Positions 10,877 through 20,481 of a stretch of DNA of 64,000 nt are shown here, piece after piece. Below the pieces are notes generated by a model. It did no database searches. It was given only the letters and a program-made list of their open reading frames with translations, and was not told the origin of the DNA. Position 1 is the stretch's first letter. Each line of letters opens with the position of its first letter. The stretch covers positions 1,116,001 through 1,180,000 of the forward strand of contig BQMF02000053.1 in assembly GCA_027922465.2 (NCBI GenBank), read 5' to 3'. The position numbers were made by a program, and so were the translations under genes. Source of the DNA: Turritopsis dohrnii (lineage: Eukaryota; Cnidaria; Hydrozoa; Anthoathecata; Oceaniidae).

Positions 10877-11824
10877 ATGTTTAATATAAGAGGTACTAAT
10901 ATTATTCCTGGCTTCCAAGCAGTTTTTAGGAATGGTCAGTTTGTTTTGCAGCCACCTGATCAGCAGCAAATTCGCTCTGTTATTCAGCGTAGGCATGCAA
11001 ATGAGGATGTAGCTGAAGCAAGGCGCCAACAGCTTCAGGAAAATAACATCCAACCATTATTAGAAAATGAGAGACTTAGAATCAACAATGCTCAAAGGCA
11101 AGTTGACTATCGTCAAGATGAAGAGCCAGTTGAAAGATTAGTTAGGCGAAATGAGAATGCACAACGTATGAGGGCTAGGCGTGATGTTCAACGGAATGCA
11201 TTGTATCGTGCTGCTCGACAAGACCAAATGCCTGAGCTACATTATCTTGGTGCCATGGACAAGGTGTGTCAGTTTTGCAGTGCCAAGATGTTTACTGACG
11301 AGACCAATTTTAAGTGTTGTCACCAAGGTAAAGTTCATTTAGATGATATTTATTATCCTGATGATCTTAAAGATCTTTTAGTAGGTGATTCTAATCATTC
11401 AAAGAACTTTCAAGAAAATATTCGAAAGTTCAATAGTTCGGTTGCTTTTGCTTCTATGGGTGCGAAATTGGCTGTTCCACAAGGTCGTGGTCCACCAGTT
11501 TTTCGTATTAATGGCCAGGTATGTCACCGAACAGGTAATTTACACCCACCACCGGGTATTCCTCCATCCTTTGGTCAGTTATATATCTATGATGGTATGG
11601 ATGCATTCAATGAGAGAATGGCAAGACCAGAAAATCAAGGTTGTTCCCCCGAAGTCATGCAAACTTTGCAAGACATAATTTTGAGGGAGAGTCCATATGC
11701 AGCTGCTTATAAACACATGAGTGAGGTAGAAGCAGAGGAATTTCAACTTGCAAATGAACAAAATCGTCGCCCATCTGAGGTAAATGACTTTCACTGTATA
11801 AAAATGGTAGTGGAATTGCAGTAG
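10877..11824 (+). CDS. Helitron polyprotein N-terminal-like protein (lacks Rep and helicase)
   Basis: Helitron transposases carry a conserved N-terminal region before the Rep nuclease and PIF1-like helicase. Seen: ATG at 10877 (the frame is open from 10850 but without an earlier ATG), a basic Gln/Arg-rich stretch, then the diagnostic block: LGAMDKVCQFCSAKMF, FKCCHQGKVHLDDI, FQENIRKFNSSVAFASMGA, GRGPPVFRINGQVCHRTGNL, FGQLYIYDG and a closing ESPYAAAYKHMSEVEA. Two Cys pairs and the FRI-GQ-H-x-G-L signature match the family. The frame ends at 11824 in non-homologous sequence; GAG|GTAAAT after RPSEV could be a splice donor, but no downstream Rep (HUH) or helicase motif was found before 13222. It is about 315 residues against over 1300 in complete Helitrons. 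No stops or shifts interrupt it. It may be a captured or truncated gene. Confidence 0.75.
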   Translation: MFNIRGTNIIPGFQAVFRNGQFVLQPPDQQQIRSVIQRRHANEDVAEARRQQLQENNIQPLLENERLRINNAQRQVDYRQDEEPVERLVRRNENAQRMRARRDVQRNALYRAARQDQMPELHYLGAMDKVCQFCSAKMFTDETNFKCCHQGKVHLDDIYYPDDLKDLLVGDSNHSKNFQENIRKFNSSVAFASMGAKLAVPQGRGPPVFRINGQVCHRTGNLHPPPGIPPSFGQLYIYDGMDAFNERMARPENQGCSPEVMQTLQDIILRESPYAAAYKHMSEVEAEEFQLANEQNRRPSEVNDFHCIKMVVELQ

Positions 11825-13200
11825 TAAGCAAGGAGAAAGTGTATGTTTACAATAGGAAAGTATCCTGGAAAGTAAATCGAGTGTTATTAATTTGTTTACA
11901 GGTATGAAATATAGAAAGTAAAGAGTTTAGAAGTTGATAATGGCTACTACAGATCATGATCAATATTGTTTACTAACATGATTATGATGATGTGAATTGG
12001 TATTGAGAGGTAAAGTTAAAATAGTATCTATTTAGTTAAACACAGTTAGTATTAGTGGATACATAAAGGATAAGAGGAATGTTTACTGTTGTGTTTTGAA
12101 TTTTCCAGCAGAGAGGAGCTTTGAACTGGAAATAAAAAATGGCTCCATGAATGTTTTCATATGTTAAAAATTTTTCAGCTATACTAATTCTGTCATTACG
12201 TTTGTGTTTTTAATTATTATTTTTAAGGTTAATACATTTTCAAAGTTTCTTTTACTTTGTTTTGTTTTTCTTTAGATTTCGTCATAGCATGATTAGGTTT
12301 TTTGTATATGTTTTTTTAATGTTTTGATCTGTTAAAATAGAAATGAAGCACATGATGGGTTATAATGTCGAGAGGGTTACTTAAGATTTACTTACTTAAT
12401 GACTGTGCAATGAAACTATCTTACAAAAAATAAGTGTTGTTGGCTGTATTTTTCTTAAGTTTATATTTTATCCCGTTTATGCATATTTTGTGTTATGGTA
12501 ATCGTTTACGTACTATGCCTAGGTATATAACTTTGAATTTATGATTTTATTTGTGACTTTTTATCTTTTGTGTAAATTTTTCTTCTTAGTTATTGTTTTT
12601 AGGATAAATACGTACTTGAATTTCCTTTTTTTTTTTTGTTTCTTTTTTTTTTTTTCGGTATTACAATTGAAACATTATTCTTTTAGGCAATAATAAAAAA
12701 AGCATGAAGAAATGAAACTCATGGTTTTAATCATGATGTTAATGGTTTTGGGAAGAACTAACTATATCATTTCAAAAATTCATTAATGGTTGCAGTCCAG
12801 AAGTAACTTTTGAACAAAAGAAAAAGTTGGAAGGTATCATTTTTGTAATGTTATTCAATGTTTGGCTTTGTATGTCTTAGTAAACGGTTCTGTGTTATAT
12901 ATTGCATATTTTTACATTAAAGTTACTTCTCTTCTGCGTATGAATATATATTCTGAGCCATGTTGCTATTTGTTTCTGTTTTAAATTTTCTGAATGTAAG
13001 AAATGAATTAAAAAATTAATGCCTGAAAAGAAACTTTTCCAAGAGTTAAATTCTGCGACACAACGCATACTGAACATGGGTGGCGAGCGACGCCTCCTGG
13101 GATGTTTTTGAGTTGCGATTCTATGATTTATTTTTTCGTCACAGGGTACGTACACGGGAATGGTGGATTTGACCTAATGTTTTCGAAGTTAAGTTCGGTA
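11825..13200. other. AT-rich 3' region of the T1 element
   Basis: No coding similarity is visible. Poly-T tracts (12625-12655) and UTR-like AT-rich sequence fill it. From about 13050 it resembles other T1 right ends ('gattctatgatttattttttcgtca', 'ttttcgaagtta'). Confidence 0.5.
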
Positions 13201-13232
13201 AAAAGTTTTTACCCGGGATACTAGTATCTTAT

Positions 13233-13368
13233 TATACTAATCCGCGTAGTGTGTAACACATTTAACTTAGAGAGTGTTTTGTTTTTGTTCTCTTAATGGT
13301 CAAAATCTTCTTAATCGTGGTCATATAGCGGCAGTTCGACCACGCAAGACACATTCACGATTAGTATA
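13233..13368. mobile_element. MITE M2, 136 bp, TIR TATACTAATC
   Basis: It begins TATACTAATCCGCG and ends CACGATTAGTATA, short terminal inverted repeats with TA-rich ends. It lies directly after the right end of the 9711-13222 element. A truncated direct copy is at 10015-10123. Confidence 0.7.
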
Positions 13369-13379
13369 ATAGCACGTGG

Positions 13380-13769
13380 CATTTGACGTCAGATGTTTTT
13401 ATGATCACGGGGAACCATTGCATTGCATCCCCAATCGAACGCGACGTTTTTGGGGAAATATCTCGAGAACCAATAAAGATAACTGACGTTTTTTAGGGTC
13501 CGCGATACGGGTGATAGGGTGACGCAACATTTGGGCCTAAATTTTATTTGGTACTGCGGATATGACGTCATTAAAATCTTTGATCGACGATATCTCTGCA
13601 ACGGTTAATCGTAAGGAAACGATCCCATACATTTTTTTGATCAGCTTTTCGAGATCTACAACATGGGCACGGTCTCTTTTTGAGATTCGGTGATTTAATT
13701 TTTCGTCACCTGTTTTCGTCACATTATTTTCGAAATTAAAGCCGTAAAAAACTTTTACGCGAGTTACTA
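13380..13769 (+). mobile_element. T1 family right-end fragment
   Basis: The order of blocks (ATCACGGGGAACCA, CCAATCGAACG, ATGACGTCATTAAAATCTTTGATCG, GATCCCATACAT, CTACAACATGGGCACGG, then TTACGCGAGTTAC-TA) matches 16838-18028 and 42200-42440. No left end was found, so this is an older copy next to the complete element. Confidence 0.65.
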
Positions 13770-14975
13770 GTTATATCCTAATATGGGCTGTGGGTCCGCT
13801 GTTTTCACTCTCTAAAATTAATTTCGGGTCGTTTTTGCGGTCACTTCTTCATAAAAGTGCGTCAGTCCACGGAAATATCAATGTTATTTTTCTACAACTA
13901 GTAATCCGTCAGGCCAACGCTACTGTATTAGATTTATGTGTGATCTTACGTGACGAATCCTTATTCAAAATCACCGTTCCCAAATTTTAATGCCGAAGCA
14001 AAAAGTTTCGTTTCACCTTTTGTAATTGGGTATGTAAGCCCATTGACGTGTACTTTACGTGATTAATAAGAGTTAGTACAAGGAGCAACCCTTACATTGC
14101 ATTTTGTTTTGATAGTTTCGAACGTCTTTATTGGTTCGTGAGATTAAGAAACGATGCCAATCTGAATTCGTTAGTTAATAAAGATTTCATTGAAAAGCAG
14201 ACAATGATGAGCCATTCTAAAAGAAGTGTTACATTCAGTGCCACAAACTTATACATTTAAAAAGAATTGCTATTCGTCACAAAAAACACATTAAATTATT
14301 GATAGACACTTCGCTGGTAAACAGTTCTAAGTAACTTTAACAATTCTGACTGTTGAAAAAATGTAAAAAATAGTTCTGACCTATTTGTAGTTGCTCAGAG
14401 TAGCGTTTTTTCGATGTCACAAAGTCAATAGTGGGTATTCAACAACTACCAGAGGTTTATTTACAATGGCTCTGACTAAACAATTAAGTGTTTAACGTAA
14501 TGTATACATTTAAGATGCGAAATTGCCCGAAATGATCAGCAAATACCGTTCTTTTTAATGTTCTGTGACGTTTTATTTTTGTCACACACTTCTTGGTAAC
14601 GTACGTTATATCTCATTATACTAGAAAAAACCTTCCAATGAGATTTAAGAAAGGAAGATGTATGGTTCAAATTCATGATTTATAAGTGAATGAAGTATCC
14701 ACAAATTTTTGATAAGTGAGACCCATCACAAGTCAAAATATTAGGGTTGGAAATATGGAAGAGCTAAATTCCAAAAAAACATGTAACAAAAGTTATGCCA
14801 TTTTGATCGATACAGTGGGTTTATTGAAAATACAAAATGGACTAGTTTTTCAGCTTTGAAATAGGTGCTTTTCCAAGAAAAAATAACATCCCTAGGTTCT
14901 TCTGGACAAAAGTTATTCTCCTTCAAAGACAAGATGTAACATACGTTTCTGTAACATAAAAGAACTAAAAGTAAG
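13770..14975. other. Intergenic DNA, nothing recognised
   Basis: Short open frames only, none with family resemblance. No inverted-repeat ends were noticed. Confidence 0.4.
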
Positions 14976-16020
14976 TACCGTATTTCCTCTAATAAACGCC
15001 GCCCTCTCATAAACGCCGCACTTATAGCCGAACATTTGTAATAAACGCCGCTCTCTAATAAACGCCGCCTTCTAATAAACGTAGCATCTTGGAAAATGGT
15101 GTTCATTAGAAAACAGGCTAAACAAGACTTGGTTTAATAGTTAATAGTTTTTTTTGTTTTCTATCAACAAATTCTTCCACGTTTGCATGAATATTTGATG
15201 TGTTATTAATTGCTATAAAAGTTTTCATCTCAAAGAAGAGAACGGCGACAGTGATATTGCTCATCTTTGACATTTTTGTTAACATATGTTTTGTATAGAA
15301 CATTTTAAAAAGGTTTTTGTAACCTTTTTAAGGATAAGGATAAGGAAACACTATTGTTTAAGTTGCTTCTTTTTTATTTTTATTTTGGTGGCTTACTTGG
15401 CTATGTCTTTAGATTTAAGTTTGTTTAGGGTTAAAAGACCTGGTATTTCTTCAAGTTGAAGGCCTCTTCAAAGCCCTATACATCATCATTATGATTATTC
15501 ATAACCTTTCAATACTCTATTGAATCGTATTTATATTTGCGATTTCTGACAAAACTTCCTTTGTAAGTAGATTTTTGGTCTTAGATGCTGTCTTGTTGTT
15601 AGCCTTGCAGGTTTTGTTTGAGGCTGATTTTTCTCCAATGCATCTGGTTGCCTTTTGAAACTTCTTATGCTTCAATTTGTAAACATCTAATCCAATTTTA
15701 GCAATTTCCACTGCATTGATGATAACATCTTTTGTTGCCCATTGATCCGAAATTTCTGCCAAGGCATTCATAAATCATTTATTTGTTTATTTTTGGAAAT
15801 GACGTAAACATTTCACTTTTCTTCTTTTCATAGTCTTGATGTAGTTTTTGGTTTGGGCTTTGGTCTAGCAGTTGCCTTACTTCAGGAGTGTCTGGTGGGG
15901 TAACAAGTAATCGAATTTGTTTTTCTCGCAAACATTTGAGTACTTTGAAGTTAAACCAAGAACTGTGCCCGTCAGAAAGAACTACAGGACATTGGATCTT
16001 TTCCTCAGTAAGATACTATT
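14976..16020 (-). mobile_element. pogo/Tigger-like transposon, 3' part
   Basis: The element end starts after TA at 14976 (TA-CCGTATTTCCTC) and is followed by at least four sub-terminal copies of AATAAACGCCGC (14991-15085), a layout resembling transposase-binding arrays of pogo-like elements. The transposase fragment on the minus strand points towards this end. The other end is missing; near 16020 the sequence becomes a TTTACTA microsatellite. Confidence 0.65.
15517..16017 (-). pseudogene. pogo/Tigger-like DDE transposase, C-terminal fragment
   Basis: Known role: cut-and-paste transposase with a DDE catalytic triad. Seen on the minus strand from 16017: CPVVLSDGHSSWFNFKVLK (second catalytic Asp in the DGHSS motif), then VTPPDTPEVRQLLDQSP, where the LLDQS Asp corresponds to the third catalytic residue of the family's LQPLD motif. 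The first frame stops at about 15782 and related C-terminal sequence (MNALAEISDQWATKDVI) resumes in another frame from 15771 to 15517. The first catalytic Asp and the DNA-binding domain lie beyond the break, so the gene is dead. Confidence 0.7.
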
Positions 16021-16837
16021 ATTTACTATATTTACTATTTACTATTATTCGAATATTTTGAGCATTGTGTAAAAAAGTTTGAAATTTGTCCTTGCGACTT
16101 AAATTTAAAGACAGTTCAAAAAGAAAATCATTCTTTTTGATGGTGGCTTATTTGCAAAATAACAAGGTATAGGCAGACAAAATTTTAAACAAAACTATAC
16201 ATGCTGCTAAGAATTTCATTGTAGTTTTCAAGGCTTCTTTACTGGTGCCACTTGATTCTTAAGGTAAACACATTCTTGAACTTTCTTCCTTTAATTTGTT
16301 TTTCTTACAATATCGTTAAGGTTATTTCTGAATCATTAATCTTTTTCTTTTAGACAAGAAAAAACCTGAAAACACAAATGAAGAAATGAATTTCATGGTT
16401 TTAAATCATGGCGTTCAGGGTTGCCGAAGAACAATGTTCATTGTTGGTATCCAATCTTACTCTTCATGCAAAGAAATTCGTTGGAAGGTATAAATTTGTA
16501 TACAATTCATGACATCTTAATAACTTTTGGCACAGTAAACAATTTGTTTACTTTGACGTATGGTTTCAACGGAAAGTTACTTTTGAGTTTTTCTATTAAC
16601 TTTTAATCTTTTCGTTGTTTAATCTTTTTGTGTGTTTTTTGTTGTTGTTGTTGTTTTCCTCTGTGCGCAATTTATTTTGCTATGAAAGGTTTTATTATTG
16701 ATATTTTTAATGTGTTTCAGTTTCCGAGCAAACAGATCTTTCTGTTGACAGTGAACAGGTAAAATGCTTTACCTGGGATACTTCGACAGTTTTAGTTTTT
16801 AGAGATGAGTAGCGAATTTTTCCGTATTGACGTTAGA
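16021..16837. other. Intergenic DNA with a T1 right-end remnant
   Basis: A TTTACTA microsatellite (about 16015-16050) and AT-rich sequence. 'GGTAAAATGCTTTACCTGGGATAC' near 16757-16780 resembles the T1 terminal repeat. No gene recognised. Confidence 0.45.
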
Positions 16838-18028
16838 TACTTTAATCACGGGGAACCACTGTATCTCCAATCGAACGTTACGTTTTTTGGAAGGATAACT
16901 AGCAATTTTAAGTGTTCGCAAAATTGGCATGCCTGTGATGGGATGTTTGATCGCCGATATCTTGGTGACGGTTAGTCGTCACATAATGATCCCTTACATT
17001 TATTAGATCGGATGGATACAATTGGACGAAATTTTCGCTTCGTGACGAAAATGTTGAAAAATTGAAATTTATAAGAAAGTATTAGTAAAATTTTGCAAAA
17101 TGACGAATTTTTCCAAGATGAAAAATTTTTCCCGACGTAAATGTTCCCCGACGAAACTATCCCCGATAAGGTTAATTACATTAGCGGGTCTTGGAAAAAT
17201 CATGTTTCATTTACACGAAGCTATTTTTCTATAAATTTGTAGGGTATAAGGGGCTGTTTATTTGAGAGGCGGGACGGGACGTTTGCCGGGACGGGACGTA
17301 AAACGGGATGATTTTATCCCGCCTTTACATGAGAAGTAGTTTTGCCGGGACGAGACAGCAATTTTACAATTTAATATTGTAAAAGTTTTCTCCCAAGAGC
17401 TTATAGAATGGCAATCGAACAATTTAGAAAAAAGAATTATCGCAGATGGTTTCTACTTGTGGTTGCTTTCGAACTAACTTCTGTATCTTTAATCTCCAAC
17501 CGAATATAAGAACCAGTCAATTTTCAAATGTCACAGGACAGTGTGTTTATATGATGAAAAACGTCCCGCTTAAGCGGGATCCCGGTTTGAGAAAGCGAGA
17601 TCTCGCCTAACCGGGACGGGACGTTTTTTGTCCCGGGATAATTTTTTTCATATAAACACGAGATAGATTTTTTTATAAAAACTTCAATGGAGGCGGGATC
17701 CCGTTTTTCGTCCCGTCCCGGCAAACGTCCCGTCCCGCCTCTCATATAAACAGCCCCTAATATACAACTTAGTAGAGTTGTTAGTGAATTTTTTCCCTAC
17801 AAAGTCATTAGAAACCTCACATTAACACTTGAAATAAGCGTGCAAACTAATGATGTTTCTTTTGATACAACATAAGTGCCTTTTAAGTAGAACAGTTTTA
17901 AAAAAATTTCACAAGTAATTCATTTTTTTCGTGTAACAGGCTCGTCGATTTTACGAATCTCCCTAATATTCTGAGACGTCTTTTTCGAAATTACAACCCG
18001 TAAAAATGTTTTGCACGGGATACTAGTG
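16838..18028 (+). mobile_element. T1 family fragment interrupted by a GC-rich MITE
   Basis: It shares the ATCACGGGGAACCACTG, CCAATCGAACG and GATCGCCGATATCT blocks with 13400-13600, and ends CCCGTAAAAATGTTTTGCACGGGATAC-TA at 18028. The 17249-17758 MITE is inserted within it. Confidence 0.6.
17249..17758. mobile_element. 510-bp MITE with about 50-bp GC-rich TIRs
   Basis: The left end AGGGGCTGTTTATTTGAGAG is followed by CGGGACGGGACGTTTGCCGG. The right end is its inverse, ending CAGCCCCT at 17758. The inverted arms reach about 50 bp and contain reiterated GGGACG. The interior repeats the motif (17563-17640) in an internal inverted block. It is strikingly GC-rich against an AT-rich background. 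No ORF of transposase type. Confidence 0.85.
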
Positions 18029-18029
18029 A

Positions 18030-19137
18030 AAATAAATACCTTTAAAAAAATATTTTATAAAATTATATTTTTTTAACGATAATTAAGAAACGCGACTTAC
18101 TGTTATGTGCAGTTTATACGGCCAAACGCTTTTTTTTTTAAATAAACTATTTTCAGAATCATTTTCAATTTCAGTTTTCTGTTTTCATTTTTTACGTTTA
18201 CAAGAGTATAACTCCTGTTCTGTTCAAAATTGCATGATGCAAATTAAAACGTTTTTAGATCTATCCTATCTATCCAAACCTCAATCTCCGAACTCTTTCA
18301 GTTTTGTAAATGAAGCTACGTTTTTACAACAAAGTTCATTTTTTACTTGATTCATCCTAAAATTTAGAATTTTTAATTTACCTCAAAAACTTTAACATGG
18401 CCGTCTAGAGATGTAAATAGGCTTTCCAAAAAGGTATCATATTTTTTTGATATAAACATATTCCTGTCGAAAGGATTAATTAAAAAGCAAACACACGTTC
18501 TTGTCCTTTACTCACACCTTGATGATGATGATAGAAACACTAGTCAGAAAATTTTCACTATCTGCTTGAAGACAAATGTTTAAATTTTTTACATACACGC
18601 GCGTAACCACCCTAACAAACGCACAAACACAACGACTAGTACCAAACAGTTAGTGCGCAAGTGTTTTTTATTTTGAAGAAATGAAACAAAATTACTAACA
18701 TAATATATGCATTGGGGGAAACAGAAACTTTTTAAGGAGCATTTTCATTAATGAGCTTAATTAGGAACGGCTTAACCAAAAGTCACGGGGAAGTGCATTG
18801 ATATATGAGAAAAATTAAATTCAGAAGATACATGTTTAAAAATGTTTCTAATTTACACAATTAACGCGTTTCGATCACTGTTCAGTGACCATCATCAGTT
18901 AAAATGCTATCATTACGCGTACTAACAGCTTTCCATTTTGAGTGTTCTGATTTTGTCTGTTGATTTCATTTGTTGTAATAGCTTTCTAGTGATCACAGTT
19001 AGACTTTTATGATAACAGATTGTTCTTTAAGGATTCTTAGTAATTGTGTATATATTTTAGCTTACAGTTTTATCTTCAAAGGAGAATTTTCAGAAGGACC
19101 GTTCCTGTTGTTGCTCACATTACACAATTTCAACAAA
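18030..19137. other. Upstream flank of TRAF copy 1, no gene recognised
   Basis: A short block at 18860-18905 (AACGCGTTTCGATCACTG, with a CACTGTTCAGTG hairpin) looks repetitive. No promoter element can be fixed with confidence. The last 60 bases are homologous to the sequence before the 24470 RING exon. Confidence 0.4.
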
Positions 19138-19281
19138 ATGGCTATGTCCAAAGATGTAGGCTTTCAAGTGAGTTTAATCTGTGCTGTGCCAGAGCGCTAT
19201 AAATGTCCATTATGTAAACTACTACTCCGTGGTGAACTAGCATGTGAATTCTGCTACAAGAGTGCAAGGAGGATTGCATGA
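19138..19281 (+). pseudogene. TRAF copy 1, RING first exon (deleted)
   Basis: In TRAF proteins an N-terminal RING binds zinc and E2 enzymes. Seen: ATG at 19138, MAMSKDVGFQVSLICAVPER, then YKCPLCKLLLR. Compared with the paralog at 24470, residues between LLLR and ELACE are missing (about seven codons, in frame). The following ELACEFCYKSARR supplies two more Cys, and the frame ends at a TGA at 19281. The His/Cys spacing needed for a full RING is not visible in this exon, and the donor site seen in the paralog (AGG|TTTCA context) is changed here. Probably non-functional, unless splicing occurs elsewhere. Confidence 0.65.
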
Positions 19282-19468
19282 AAATTTTCATGTAGTAAAC
19301 AAACTAATCGTCTTCATAGTATTAAGGATCGTGTTTCTGCTGAACTTTAGCCTTTTTTGTGTTTATTGTTTGAATATTTTAAATTCTGCAAAAAGAAAAA
19401 CACCATGATATAAAAATGTTTTGTCTTTTCAATAAGAGTTTATATAAACGTATCTTGCTTCACTTTAG

Positions 19469-19867
19469 ATCAAATCCGGTGGTATGTCCCGTTGATGTTG
19501 AACCTATTGATGATTCGCAGATCTTTCAAGACAAACATTTACGTCGTAAAGTTCTCCAGTTACAATGCTATTGCAACAACAAGGATAACGGTTGCCAATG
19601 GCAAGGCAATGTTCAAGATGTCGAAGTATTTTTCTGCTGTTTTTGTTTTTATTATGTTGTTCCAACACCACGTACAGAAATATCACAGAATACATGAACA
19701 GGCAGTTCGTATACATGAATTGTTGAATAGTCTCTTCTGTTTTTTCACAGGAACATGTCATGACATGTGGACACTTTCATGTAAATTGTAAGAGTTGCAA
19801 TCAAGAAATACTGGCCAAGGAACTTTGTCAATTTTGTAAAGAAAACGTTTTGGCTCGATATTTGGAG
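19469..19867 (+). CDS. TRAF copy 1, zinc-finger exons
   Basis: Two exons of the TRAF zinc-finger region. Exon 19469-19625 follows an acceptor (CTTCACTTTAG) and reads SNPVVCPVDVEPIDDSQIF ... CYCNNKDNGCQWQGNVQDVE, with a TRAF-type finger pattern (C-x-C, GCxWxG), ending at a GTATTT donor. Exon 19751-19867 follows TTTTTTCACAG and reads EHVMTCGHFHVNCKSC ... LCQFCKENV, ending before GTAGGT. Both junctions are phase 0 and open. The paralogous exons at 39952-40317 are nearly identical, though that copy lacks part of the second finger. The intron after 19867 matches 40318-41060. Downstream coiled-coil and MATH exons are absent: the homologous stretch jumps from the equivalent of 41085 to 42650. This copy would encode at most an N-terminal TRAF. 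Confidence 0.75.
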
Positions 19868-20481
19868 GTAGGTGTTGGGGTTCATCAGTATTTATTGTTT
19901 TGAGTTTTCATTATAACCATTTTTGATCGGGTAAAGAAAATCACTACAATCTTGAGAATTAATAGGGATAACCAGCCGGAGAGAAGTTAAAGTAAGTTGT
20001 TCAGAAAATCAGTTAGTGTATTAAGTGAACCTGGTTAACCTTTTGTGGAGGGAATTTGTATTGTAACAGTATTGTAACGGCTTTTAGTGACATAGTGTTA
20101 GTCATGATATTTTGTTGAGTCATATGTCAAGAAGTTTGAGAGATGAGACAAAACATGACTGATATCCTAAAACTATAAGTTATGATGAGATTATACATCT
20201 GATATTTTTCTGGAGGATGCACTCTAAAAGTTGTTTATGAAGTCCTTTCAAATTGTTTGGAAATTTTATTTCCTTGTGCAGATATTTCAATTTGAAAGAC
20301 ACCAAATTATGAGAAATCAGGGACGATGGAAAGTTATTCAGGTGAAAGCGCGAGCGTAACGAGCGAAATATTTGCATTGTGATATAAGATAATACCTTCA
20401 AAGGGAAGCCTTATTCCCAATTAAATTATGAAAACATATTAGATGCATAATATCAAAAGTTACTGCGATAAATGTTAGCTA

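Larger units (their letters stand above)
9711..13222 (+). mobile_element. 3.5 kb TIR element (family T1) enclosing a Helitron-like ORF
   Basis: The left end AGTAACCCGGGTAAAA at 9711 is mirrored by TTTTACCCGGGATACT ending at 13222. Both ends are flanked by TA (CC-TA-GTAACCC and GGATAC-TA-GTATC), as for Tc1/mariner-like target duplication. Sub-terminal sequence is also inverted: a 'gatcccatacatt..ttgatcag' then 'cgagctctacaacatgggc' block lies in reverse orientation near 9920-9990 and is shared with 13620-13660. Other T1 right ends are at 13769, 16794, 18027 and 42440. The interior holds the ORF at 10877-11824 and an AT-rich 3' region without further domains. Confidence 0.65.

Noticed and set aside
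10015..13341. 109-bp direct repeats that look like LTRs around the Helitron-like ORF
   Set aside because: The right copy continues to an inverted TATACTAATC end, so the repeat is a 136-bp MITE; no primer-binding site, gag or pol lies between.
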